In this document: piece by piece, positions 1-5,860 of the stretch
How positions within the stretch are numbered: the stretch's first letter is position 1
Layout of the letters: every line of letters starts with the position of its first letter
NCBI GenBank assembly: GCA_016196785.1
Contig: JACPXA010000146.1
Coordinates: 1 to 7,861 of the forward strand
Reading direction: 5' to 3'
Origin: Elusimicrobiota bacterium
GTDB taxonomy: Bacteria > Elusimicrobiota > Elusimicrobia > 2-01-FULL-59-12 > JACPXA01
Length of the DNA stretch: 7,861 bases
Translations under genes and position numbers: made by a program
Notes under the pieces: generated by a model
What the model saw: only the letters and a program-made list of their open reading frames with translations
Told to the model about the DNA's origin: nothing
Database searches by the model: none

Positions 1-93
1 AAGGTGGACGTGGCGACGGACCTCTGGGAGGCGGCGCAGAAGATCGTGGCGATGACGGGGAAGAAGCGGAAGAAGGCGCCGCCGGCGGCGTGA
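1..93 (+). CDS. C-terminal end of an unidentified protein (partial)
   Basis: Reading frame 1 is open from the window edge to a TGA at 91-93, giving the last 30 residues of a protein. The tail is basic and ends in a lysine/arginine run followed by alanine and proline (KKRKK then APPAA). Such tails are common on nucleic-acid-binding proteins, but this is only a hint. The family cannot be recognised from so short a piece. Codon use is strongly GC-rich at third positions, consistent with a real gene. It shows no resemblance to an ABC-2 permease C-terminus, so it is probably not the missing partner of the gldG-like gene that starts 160 bases downstream. Confidence 0.5.
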   Translation, partial: KVDVATDLWEAAQKIVAMTGKKRKKAPPAA

Positions 94-253
94 GGCGGCG
101 GGGCGCTGGGTTAAGCCTCTGTGCTCGCGCACCGCGCACGCAGGATTGATTCGAATTTCTATGAAAGTGGGCGGTGCTCGGTGGACGCGCGCAGTTGAGC
201 CCGGCCCAACCACCCGCTCAGGGATGAGGGCTAAAAACGAAAGTGGTTACGCG

Positions 254-1777
254 ATGAATCGGGTTGCATCGATCGTCGGTGTGGTAGGCGCGGGGCTGGC
301 GGTGGGTGGGTTCATCGCGTACAGTGTGGCGCCGGACAAGCTCTGGCTGGTCACGCTGTGCGAGGGTCTTGCCTTGGCCTGCCTGATCATCTTCGGCGTC
401 GCCCATTTTCAACAGATCAAGACCTTCTCGGCCCGCCGCTCCACGCGGCTGGGATTCCACAGCGCCCTCACGGTCCTGCTGTGCGTGGGCATCCTGGTGA
501 TCGTCAATTTTCTCTCGGCGAGGCATTCCAAGCGCTGGGATCTCTCCGAAACGCAGCACTTCACGCTGGCACCCCAGACGCATCGCGTTCTCAGAGGGCT
601 GGCACGTAACGTCAAAATCACGGTGTTTTCCCAGGAGCGCAGCCCGGCGTTCGCGACCTACCGCGATCTCCTGGACAGTTACCGAGCGGAAAACACCAAG
701 ATCACAGTGGAGTTCGTGGATCCCGAGCGCAGGCCGGGGGTGGCGCGGCAGTACGGCATTACCCGAGCGGACACCGCGGTCCTCGAGAGCGGGACACAGA
801 CCATCCGGGTGATGACCGCCTCGGAGGCCGAGCTGACCGGCGCCCTGGTGCGGGTTTCCAAGGACTCGAAGAAACGGATTCTCTTTCTGGAAGGGCACGG
901 CGAGCGGGGGATTGCCGACCAGGAGCGCGGCGGCCTGTCCACCGCCAAAGAGGCGCTCACCAAGCAGGGGTACGAGGTCGGAACGCTCTCCTTGCTGCAG
1001 GAAAGTGCGGTGCCGGCCGATGCGTCCGTGCTCGCAGTGGCGGGTCCGCGACGACCGGTCACGCGTGAAGAAAAAGAGCGCATCAGCCGGTATGTCACTG
1101 AGGGCGGCCGCTTGCTGCTGTTGCTGGACCCGGAGTCCCAGGCGGACCTCGATGATGTGCTCAAGCAGTGGGGACTGGAGCCCGGCAAAGGCGTCCTTGT
1201 GGACCTGCAAGACCGGCTGGCCCAGGGCGATCTGACCGCGCTCATGGTCCGAACCTTCACCGAGCATGAGATCACCCAGGACTTCACGTTCGCCGTGCTG
1301 TTCCCATTCTCCCGCCACCTGGTGTTTCACGAAGACACGGCGAAGGACTGGGACTACATCCCGTTGGCCCGGACGTCGTCCCGAAGCTGGGCCGAGACCA
1401 ACCTGAAGGGTCGCGTGGTGAGCTTCAACGCGCAAGAGGACGTGCAAGGCCCGTTGCCGCTGGCCGCCGCGCTCACCCCCAAGAAAGCGCCGGAGGAGGG
1501 CAAGCGACGGCCGGCCATCGTCGTCGTCGGCAATTCCGCGTTCGCCAGCAACGCGTACGTCAACTTCCCGGGCAATACTGACTTCCTGCTGCACGCGCTC
1601 GGATGGCTCGCCGAAGAGCGGGAGCTCATCTCGATCACGCCGAAAGAACCGGCGTTCCGACCGTTCATTCCGAACCCCGCTCAGGAACGCACCCTCCTGT
1701 ACGTCCAGGTGCTCCTCCTTCCTGCCGTCACATTTTTCTGGGGCATGGCCATTTGGCGACGGCGGCGCCGGCTGTAA
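254..1777 (+). CDS. GldG-like auxiliary component of an ABC-type transporter
   Basis: The protein has 507 residues with this start and belongs, by recognition, to the GldG / ABC-transporter auxiliary family, membrane proteins with a large extracytoplasmic domain that work with an ABC-2 ATPase and permease. Hydrophobic segments lie at about residues 5-24, 30-50 and 70-88, and one at the C-terminus is followed by an arginine cluster (WRRRRRL) that would face the cytoplasm. After the third helix comes the family signature (WDLSETQHFTLAPQT, about 95-109), then LEGHGE (212-217) and a segment ending GGRLLLLLDPE (about 284-294). The ATG at 254 was chosen because it begins directly before the first helix. 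The frame stays open upstream to a TTG at 146, but that extension is hydrophilic and unlike a membrane-protein start. The ribosome site is weak (AAAGTGG). The DUF4340-like gene follows after four bases, so the two are surely co-transcribed. No ATPase or permease gene is visible upstream. Confidence 0.87.
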   Translation: MNRVASIVGVVGAGLAVGGFIAYSVAPDKLWLVTLCEGLALACLIIFGVAHFQQIKTFSARRSTRLGFHSALTVLLCVGILVIVNFLSARHSKRWDLSETQHFTLAPQTHRVLRGLARNVKITVFSQERSPAFATYRDLLDSYRAENTKITVEFVDPERRPGVARQYGITRADTAVLESGTQTIRVMTASEAELTGALVRVSKDSKKRILFLEGHGERGIADQERGGLSTAKEALTKQGYEVGTLSLLQESAVPADASVLAVAGPRRPVTREEKERISRYVTEGGRLLLLLDPESQADLDDVLKQWGLEPGKGVLVDLQDRLAQGDLTALMVRTFTEHEITQDFTFAVLFPFSRHLVFHEDTAKDWDYIPLARTSSRSWAETNLKGRVVSFNAQEDVQGPLPLAAALTPKKAPEEGKRRPAIVVVGNSAFASNAYVNFPGNTDFLLHALGWLAEERELISITPKEPAFRPFIPNPAQERTLLYVQVLLLPAVTFFWGMAIWRRRRRL

Positions 1778-1781
1778 GGGC

Positions 1782-2759
1782 ATGAAGGGCCACTGGCTGA
1801 CCGCACTGATGGCAATCCTCCTGGTCGGATTGGGGGCCTACGTGTATTTCGTGGAGCTCCCGACCGAGCAGAAGAAAATCGAAGCCGAAGCGGCCGAGAA
1901 ACAGCTCCTTCCCTTCGGCCAGCGCGACATCACCGAGTTGACCGTGCGGTCAGCCGGAGAGACCATCGTCCTGGCCTCAGCCGAGGATCATAAATGGAAG
2001 ATCACCTCACCGATTCAGGTCGACGCCGATCCTCGCGAGGTGGACGGCCTGCTTCGCGCCCTGACGCTGGGCAAGGTGACGCGCGTGGTGGACGAGAAAC
2101 CCATCGACCTCGGGTCATACGGGCTGGCCAGTCCATCGGTGGTCCTGACGCTGAAAGGGGGCGGCCGCGAAGAGACCCTGTCGCTGGGCGATAGCGGTCC
2201 GATCTCCTCCACCCTCTACGCCATGCGGGCGTCAGAACCGACAGTGCTGCTCACCGACCTGGCCGCGAAGGACTTTCTGAACAAGACGGTGCTGACCTTT
2301 CGTAAAAAGGAGGTGCTGTCGTTCGAGCAGAGCAAGGCTGACCGGCTTCGCCTCACTTATCCCAAGAGCGAGATCGCGCTGTACAAACTGGAGAACAAAT
2401 GGAAGATCCGCGCGCCGATCGAAGCGCCGGCCGACCAGCCAGCAGTCCGGACCTTGTTGCTGAAGCTCGAGGATCTCAAGGCCCTGTCGTTCATTGATCC
2501 CGGTCCCCAGCGCGAGACGGTCGGCAAGAAACTGAAGGAGGCGGCGGCCAAGATCACGGTGCACGCCGGAGACACCGAGCAGACCGTCAAGCTGTATGAG
2601 CCGGATCCGTCCAGCGGCGAAGCCTATGCCGTGATCTCCGCCGACGGCCCCATCTACCGGATCAGCCCCCTGTCCATCAAGGACCTGACCCGCGATCTGT
2701 TCGCGCTGCAAGACAAGCGTCTCTTAGGGCTCGAGCGGGACGAGATCGCCATGCTCTAG
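1782..2759 (+). CDS. DUF4340-like membrane-anchored repeat protein, prematurely terminated
   Basis: The product has 325 residues. One N-terminal membrane anchor (about 5-24, ending in GAYVYFVELP) is followed by a charged linker and repeat units typical of DUF4340-like proteins, which usually sit beside gldG-like genes. Unit 1 runs from about 44 to 170 and unit 2 from about 174 to 312. Each carries a KWKI-x2-PI-x4-AD signature (71-83 and 206-218), then an LL-x2-L region, and a late segment with a tyrosine-containing strand (TLYAM, EAYAV). A third unit starts at about 313 (RLLGLERDEIAML) and is cut by TAG at 2757-2759. Downstream codons in the same frame continue the homology, so the reading frame is probably a damaged version of a longer gene. 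The ATG four bases after the gldG-like stop fits the anchor; the purine-rich AAGGG before it is very close. The function is unknown; the neighbour suggests a periplasmic role with the GldG-like protein. Confidence 0.82.
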   Translation: MKGHWLTALMAILLVGLGAYVYFVELPTEQKKIEAEAAEKQLLPFGQRDITELTVRSAGETIVLASAEDHKWKITSPIQVDADPREVDGLLRALTLGKVTRVVDEKPIDLGSYGLASPSVVLTLKGGGREETLSLGDSGPISSTLYAMRASEPTVLLTDLAAKDFLNKTVLTFRKKEVLSFEQSKADRLRLTYPKSEIALYKLENKWKIRAPIEAPADQPAVRTLLLKLEDLKALSFIDPGPQRETVGKKLKEAAAKITVHAGDTEQTVKLYEPDPSSGEAYAVISADGPIYRISPLSIKDLTRDLFALQDKRLLGLERDEIAML

Positions 2760-2996
2760 GTCAAGACACACGAGGAGGAATACCACTCCACGACGGTCGA
2801 GTTTGCCGCCACCGCGAAAGACGGAAAGAAGAGGGGACGTCTGACTCTAGGCACGAAAGTCGGTGGATTGGCCTACGCCATGGGACAAGGGCTCCCCGGC
2901 ATCTATCAGGTCCGGTCCGATCTGCTCGCCCAGGTCCCATCCAAACAGGCCCTGCTGGCGAAACCCGCCACCCCACCGAACCACCCGACCCCGTAG
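2760..2996 (+). pseudogene. Severed 3' remnant of the DUF4340-like gene
   Basis: After the TAG at 2757-2759 the same frame stays open for 78 codons to TAG at 2994-2996. The translated segment begins VKTHEEEYHS and contains GKKRGRLTLG, then YAMGQGLPGIYQVRSDLL. This matches the second half of unit 1 in the upstream protein (SVVLTLKGGGREETLSLG, then TLYAM and LLTDLAAKDF). It is therefore the end of a third repeat unit. Compared with unit 1, roughly 45-50 residues between EEEYH and TTVEF are missing, including the KWKI-PI-AD signature, which points to an in-frame internal deletion in addition to the stop. There is no plausible start or ribosome site for separate translation. Readthrough or a sequencing error at the TAG are the alternatives. 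Confidence 0.75.
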
Positions 2997-3002
2997 GCGA
3001 CT

Positions 3003-3032
3003 TTGCGGACGATTTCGGGCTTGTGCTACTAT
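3003..3032 (+). promoter_or_regulatory. Probable sigma-70 promoter with extended -10
   Basis: TTGCGG at 3003-3008 and TACTAT at 3027-3032 are separated by 18 bases, and TGC just before the second box makes an extended -10 (TGnTATAAT type). Transcription would start near 3039, leaving a very short leader with an AAAGGAG ribosome site before the lipoprotein ATG at 3053. This suggests the lipoprotein gene is expressed independently of the broken gene upstream. It was found by eye only. Confidence 0.5.
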
Positions 3033-3052
3033 CCTGCTCAAAGGAGAGCCCC

Positions 3053-3430
3053 ATGAATGCCCGTCGCACAGTCATGATCCTTGTTCTCGCGGGATCTTCG
3101 ATGATCCTCAGCGCGTGCGCGACGGTTCCGTCAGATGAGAGACCAATGGCCGGTTCGGGAACCACGGCCCCCTCGGCTTCGAGCGACCTGAATCAGGCCT
3201 GTCTTGCTCGGATCCCCAAGGACGCCACGCCCGGACAGCGCGATATGGCCGAGCGGAGCTGCGCGCGGGATGAGGTGGAACGGAAAGCGGCGCTGGGGGT
3301 CGGATCGCGGGCCGCCTCGGGCACCGAAGGGGACACGCTCGAAGCGTGCCTTGCCAGGATCCCGAACGATGCCAGCGCCGGACAGCGCATGATCGCCGAA
3401 CGGAGCTGCCATCGGGATGCAGGCCGCTAA
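3053..3430 (+). CDS. Small lipoprotein with duplicated CxLARIP-DA-GQR-AERSC motif
   Basis: The product has 125 residues. The start is set by a good ribosome site (AAAGGAG) about seven bases upstream of ATG 3053. An N-terminal signal with hydrophobic core (about 7-19) ends in the lipobox LSAC with cysteine 22 as the lipidated residue, so the mature protein should be anchored to the inner or outer membrane. A serine/threonine-rich linker follows. Two copies of the same unit then occur: residues about 47-73 and 96-122, both reading ACLARIP-x-DA-x2-GQR-x2-AERSC-x-RD. In each copy the two cysteines are separated by 19 residues (C50/C70 and C99/C119), which would suit one disulfide per unit. The spacer between units is alanine/glycine-rich. 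I recall similar short proteins in Nitrospira, but no function is known to me. There is no obvious operon partner. Confidence 0.85.
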   Translation: MNARRTVMILVLAGSSMILSACATVPSDERPMAGSGTTAPSASSDLNQACLARIPKDATPGQRDMAERSCARDEVERKAALGVGSRAASGTEGDTLEACLARIPNDASAGQRMIAERSCHRDAGR

Positions 3431-3477
3431 GCGAGCGCCTCAGCTTCCAACAATCTCGACCAGCTGATTCCTCGACG

Positions 3478-3528
3478 ACCGGCTCCGGGGCTGAGGCCCT
3501 TCACGCACCACACCCGGACTGTACCTCA
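3478..3528 (+). repeat. Upstream copy of a diverged ~50-bp direct repeat
   Basis: This stretch shares GGCTCCGGG, then a CT-AG-CCC block, CGCACC and GGACT in the same order with 4358-4409. By eye identity is around 75-80 percent with one or two short gaps. The two copies lie on either side of the methyltransferase gene, one before it and one just before the tRNA. It could be a duplicated regulatory segment or a scar of insertion; its role is unknown. Confidence 0.45.
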
Positions 3529-3572
3529 TGCCTGATTGCAAAAACACGACCTCTTATCATGAGTGGCATCCC

Positions 3573-3587
3573 TTTTTTTTTTTTTTT
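3573..3587 (+). repeat. Homopolymer tract of 15 T
   Basis: Fifteen consecutive T residues in an otherwise GC-rich context. The tract lies 24 bases before the preferred methyltransferase start (3612), and inside the longer frame that opens at ATG 3528, where it would encode a run of phenylalanines. No GC-rich stem precedes it, so it does not look like an intrinsic terminator. Such tracts slip readily during replication and are also difficult to sequence, so its exact length is uncertain. Confidence 0.8.
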
Positions 3588-3611
3588 GCGTTCGATCGGC
3601 GTCGTGATCGT

Positions 3612-4352
3612 ATGCAGGCGGGCCGCGGAGATACCGACGGAGCGCGAGAAACGCTTTACCCGATCCGATTTCTTAGGTACTGGTTCATGGAACATCTGCT
3701 TCGCCGTGAGTTTCGAATCCAGGAGCGGCCTCTGGACGTCTGCGAGGTCGGAGTCGGAGGGGGCCACCTCCTCGCTTTCGTGAACCAAGCCTCTGCCGTC
3801 GCACCTGCGCGTCTCCCGGTGTGGGTGAAGCGCTGGGATGCGGTCAGCAAGGGGATAGAGATGCCGAAGTTAGAGGCAATTGGTTATGGCGACTGTATCG
3901 AAGTGAATATCGAACAAAGTACTCCTCCGCTGCCCCGGCAATACGATGTACTGATACTCCTGCACATCCTTGAGCACCTTCATTTGCCGGAACTCGCCAT
4001 GGACAAATTGCTCAGGTTCGTCAAACCCGGAGGTCTGGTGATCGGCGGAGGCCCCACGATTCCAGATTTCTTGAGGCCCCTGAGGGAGCGTCAACTCCGG
4101 AAGGAAGCGGAGTCGTTTGGGCACGTCTCGGTCATTTCAGCGCAACGACTCAAGCGTTTTGCAATGGAACGTCAAATGGGGATTGACCTGCTTACAGGTG
4201 CTTACATGATCCGAGCGACCGGCTCGTTTATAGAAAATTCGCGGGCGTGGCTTCGCTTGAATCTCATCCTGGGTGCATGCACAAGAGGATGGCTGGGCGA
4301 GATCTACTGGGCATTGCGGAAGCCATCCTATACAGACGTAGGTTCGGCATGA
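3612..4352 (+). CDS. Class I SAM-dependent methyltransferase
   Basis: The product has 246 residues from ATG 3612. It carries the S-adenosylmethionine-binding motif I (VCEVGVGGGHLL, about 43-54), the post-strand motif HILEHL (118-123) and KPGG (138-141). This order is typical of the Methyltransf_11/23-type Rossmann fold. The segment before motif I (TLYPIRFLRYWFMEHLL) and the C-terminal GEIYWALRKP (about 229-238) look conserved, so the real protein starts upstream of them. The frame is also open to ATG 3528, but that extension passes through the 15-T tract and includes FFFFF, which I regard as unlikely coding sequence. Neither start has a clear ribosome site. The substrate cannot be told from sequence; such enzymes often act in polysaccharide or lipid modification. 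Base composition is noticeably less GC-rich than in the gldG-like gene, and the gene stands alone between two similar non-coding segments, both compatible with later acquisition. Confidence 0.8.
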   Translation: MQAGRGDTDGARETLYPIRFLRYWFMEHLLRREFRIQERPLDVCEVGVGGGHLLAFVNQASAVAPARLPVWVKRWDAVSKGIEMPKLEAIGYGDCIEVNIEQSTPPLPRQYDVLILLHILEHLHLPELAMDKLLRFVKPGGLVIGGGPTIPDFLRPLRERQLRKEAESFGHVSVISAQRLKRFAMERQMGIDLLTGAYMIRATGSFIENSRAWLRLNLILGACTRGWLGEIYWALRKPSYTDVGSA

Positions 4353-4357
4353 GAGAG

Positions 4358-4409
4358 GCCGGCTCCGGGCTCAGACCCCCTCCGCGCACCGCAACTGGAC
4401 TTTGCCCCC
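4358..4409 (+). repeat. Downstream copy of a diverged ~50-bp direct repeat
   Basis: This is the partner of 3478-3528, in direct orientation, starting six bases after the methyltransferase stop and ending about 25 bases before the tRNA. Shared blocks in order are GGCTCCGGG, CT-AG-CCC, CGCACC and GGACT. Its location suggests it may include part of the tRNA promoter, but I could not assign convincing -35 and -10 boxes. Confidence 0.45.
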
Positions 4410-4433
4410 TCCATTCAGTATCGTACCTTCCGT

Positions 4434-4510
4434 GCCCCCGTAGCTCAGTTGGAGAGAGCAGCGGTTTCCTAAACCGCGGGTCGCACGTTCGATTCGTGTC
4501 GGGGGCACCA
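4434..4510 (+). tRNA. tRNA-Arg (anticodon CCU)
   Basis: The sequence folds into a complete 77-base cloverleaf with CCA encoded. The acceptor stem GCCCCCG (4434-4440) pairs with CGGGGGC before the discriminator A and CCA. The D arm is GCTC/GAGC. The anticodon stem GCGGT/ACCGC encloses loop TTCCTAA with anticodon CCT, which reads AGG arginine codons. A five-base variable loop and a T arm with loop TTCGATT follow. The last 37 bases recur exactly at 5803-5839, so the 3' half is also one side of an apparent integration site. The PEBP gene starts only 31 bases downstream; the small inverted repeat between them (CGGAA/TTCCG at 4515-4526) is too short to be a convincing terminator, so some read-through from the tRNA promoter is possible. 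Confidence 0.95.
4474..4510 (+). repeat. attL-like 37-bp direct repeat inside tRNA-Arg
   Basis: The 37 bases from the 3' side of the anticodon stem to the terminal CCA are identical to 5803-5839. Identity stops sharply at both ends (TAAA versus CAGG before, GTTA versus CGAG after). Perfect duplication of a tRNA 3' end at a distance is the known hallmark of integration by tyrosine recombinases, with the intact tRNA as one boundary. No recombinase gene is present between the copies. Confidence 0.75.
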
Positions 4511-4541
4511 GTTACGGAACCTTCCGACTAGTCCTCGTTTT

Positions 4542-4997
4542 ATGGAACTCAAAAGCTCAGCATTCGAAGCCGGCGGGGCCATCCCCGCCAAATACACCTG
4601 CGAAGGACCGGATGTCTCGCCGCCACTGAGCTGGTCGGACGTTCCGACCGGGACCAAAACCCTGGCGCTCATCATGGACGATCCCGATGCACCGATGGGA
4701 ACGTGGGTGCACTGGGTCGCCTGGGACATCCCGGCCACGGCGCGGTCGCTTGACGAGGATATCCCGAAGCGGGACACCCTTGCCAACGGCATGAAGCAGG
4801 GCACCACGGACTTCCGCAGGATCGGCTACGGCGGCCCCTGTCCGCCCTCGGGTACCCACCGCTATTTCTTCAAGCTCTACGCGCTCGATACCACCCTGAA
4901 CCTGCCGAACAGCACGACCAAGAAGGATCTGGAGCGGGCCATGCAAGGCCACATCCTGAAGCAAGCTGAACTCATGGGCACGTATCGGCGCAAATAG
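4542..4997 (+). CDS. YbhB/YbcL family Raf kinase inhibitor-like protein (PEBP fold)
   Basis: The 151-residue length fits bacterial phosphatidylethanolamine-binding-protein homologues of the YbhB/YbcL type. The family signatures are all present: DDPDAP (46-51) followed by HWV (57-59) and WDIP; GYGGPCPPSGTHRYFF (95-110) continuing into KLYALD; and the C-terminal GHILKQAELMGTY (136-148). Together these form the conserved anion-binding pocket of the fold. There is no signal peptide, so the product is probably cytoplasmic. The physiological role of bacterial members is poorly defined. The ATG at 4542 gives the normal family N-terminus, but no ribosome site is visible, and the tRNA ends only 31 bases before. 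It is the first gene of the segment framed by the duplicated tRNA end. Confidence 0.92.
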   Translation: MELKSSAFEAGGAIPAKYTCEGPDVSPPLSWSDVPTGTKTLALIMDDPDAPMGTWVHWVAWDIPATARSLDEDIPKRDTLANGMKQGTTDFRRIGYGGPCPPSGTHRYFFKLYALDTTLNLPNSTTKKDLERAMQGHILKQAELMGTYRRK

Positions 4998-5069
4998 TTC
5001 CCGAGCGCTCTAGCATCGACGTCACAGCAGATCCCACGTAGGAGTGTGGAAAACTCCGGAGGGTTGAAC

Positions 5070-5744
5070 ATGCACAGGAAAGAGTATTGGACAATGTTCG
5101 TTGTGGCTCTCTTGGCAGGTTTCGTGGGTGGTATGCTCTCCGACCGCTTCTTCGCCGGCGAGACCGTCATTGCCCAAGAGCCTCCCAAAGGCGGCAAAGT
5201 CATCGAGGCAGAGGAATTCCGCATCGTGGATAGAGATGCGAAAGTTCGAGCAGTCCTTGGTGTGAGCCCTGATGGAAGCGCAACGCTGGTCATGACCGAC
5301 AAGGCTAGCAAGGCCTTGGCTCAGATGGGGTTGGAAGCCAATGGAAGACCTCTGATCGCACTTGCGGACAAGATGGCCCAGACACGCGTATTGCTGACAC
5401 TCGATGCAGATGGCTCTCCTGAGCTGGCTTTTAAAGATGAGCAAGGCCGGGAGCAAGCCCGTTTTGGCTTAGGCACCCAAGGTGGCCCTAGTTTGCTGCT
5501 TACCGACAAATCCATGGTCGGCGGAACGGCGCTTGGAGTTGGAGCTGATGGAAATCCCGCCCTGGCACTCTGGGGCAAGGATGGGAAGTCCAAAGTATTG
5601 ATCCTACCCGGCCTGACAGGCTTTGGCCTGTACCTGAGCGACAACAGCGGTCAAAGACGCGCCTTTTGGGGTTCGACCGACGATGGAAAGACAACGCTCG
5701 CTCTGTGGGACAAGGACGGGAAGACCGTCTGGTCTGCGCCATGA
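5070..5744 (+). CDS. Membrane-anchored protein with tandem ~23-residue glycine-rich repeats
   Basis: The product has 224 residues. ATG 5070 is preceded by GGAGGG at a good distance, which decides against the GTG at 5046. An N-terminal hydrophobic segment (about 7-24) with a short basic start acts as signal anchor or signal peptide; AQEPP at 35-39 may mark its processed end. From about residue 47 to the end the protein consists of roughly seven related units of 22-24 residues, each of the pattern xxLG-x4-DG-x-P-x-L-x-L-x-DK-x-G: for example GADGNPALALWGKDGK and TDDGKTTLALWDKDGK. Regular short strands with DG turns suggest a beta-solenoid or beta-propeller-like extracytoplasmic domain; this is inference. 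I do not recognise the family by name. Third positions are less GC-rich than in the gldG-like gene. It is the second and last gene of the tRNA-bounded segment. Confidence 0.82.
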   Translation: MHRKEYWTMFVVALLAGFVGGMLSDRFFAGETVIAQEPPKGGKVIEAEEFRIVDRDAKVRAVLGVSPDGSATLVMTDKASKALAQMGLEANGRPLIALADKMAQTRVLLTLDADGSPELAFKDEQGREQARFGLGTQGGPSLLLTDKSMVGGTALGVGADGNPALALWGKDGKSKVLILPGLTGFGLYLSDNSGQRRAFWGSTDDGKTTLALWDKDGKTVWSAP

Positions 5745-5802
5745 CCAAACAGGCTTAGGACCCTTTAGCAACTAATGCCGGGGACTTGGCCGAAGACTCA
5801 GG

Positions 5803-5839
5803 CCGCGGGTCGCACGTTCGATTCGTGTCGGGGGCACCA
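5803..5839 (+). repeat. attR-like copy of the tRNA-Arg 3' end
   Basis: This is an exact 37-base copy of 4474-4510, including the T arm, the 3' acceptor strand and CCA. The bases before it (from about 5770) do not complete a cloverleaf: no GCCCCCG partner for the acceptor strand and no D arm are present, so it is not a second tRNA. It closes a 1,329-bp unit from 4511 to 5839. If the unit were excised, the tRNA would be followed 21 bases later by the small membrane protein gene at 5861. Confidence 0.75.
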
Positions 5840-5860
5840 CGAGTCTGGGAAAGGGCACTG

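Noticed and set aside
218..1783. Long minus-strand open frame opposite the gldG-like gene
   Set aside because: It is arginine-, glutamine- and histidine-rich with no recognisable domain, and it mirrors a clear membrane-protein gene on the plus strand. High GC content produces such shadows.
3573..3587. Intrinsic terminator at the T tract
   Set aside because: No GC-rich stem precedes the T run; the nearest inverted repeat is only three base pairs.
4515..4526. Terminator after the tRNA (CGGAA/TTCCG)
   Set aside because: The stem is five base pairs at most with a two-base loop, and the following T run is short and displaced.
5041..5063. Hairpin GGAGT/ACTCC masking the ribosome site of the repeat protein
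   Set aside because: The stem has five base pairs, and the ribosome site GGAGGG lies outside it. It is too weak to call a regulatory structure.
5770..5839. Second tRNA gene ending at 5839
   Set aside because: Only the 3' part is present. The 5' acceptor strand, D arm and a proper anticodon arm are missing, so it is a fragment.
5786..5860. N-terminal extension of the small membrane protein reading through GSHVRFVSGAP
   Set aside because: These residues are the translation of the duplicated tRNA 3' end, and the same string appears in a frame across the real tRNA at 4474-4510. The ATG at 5861 has its own ribosome site.
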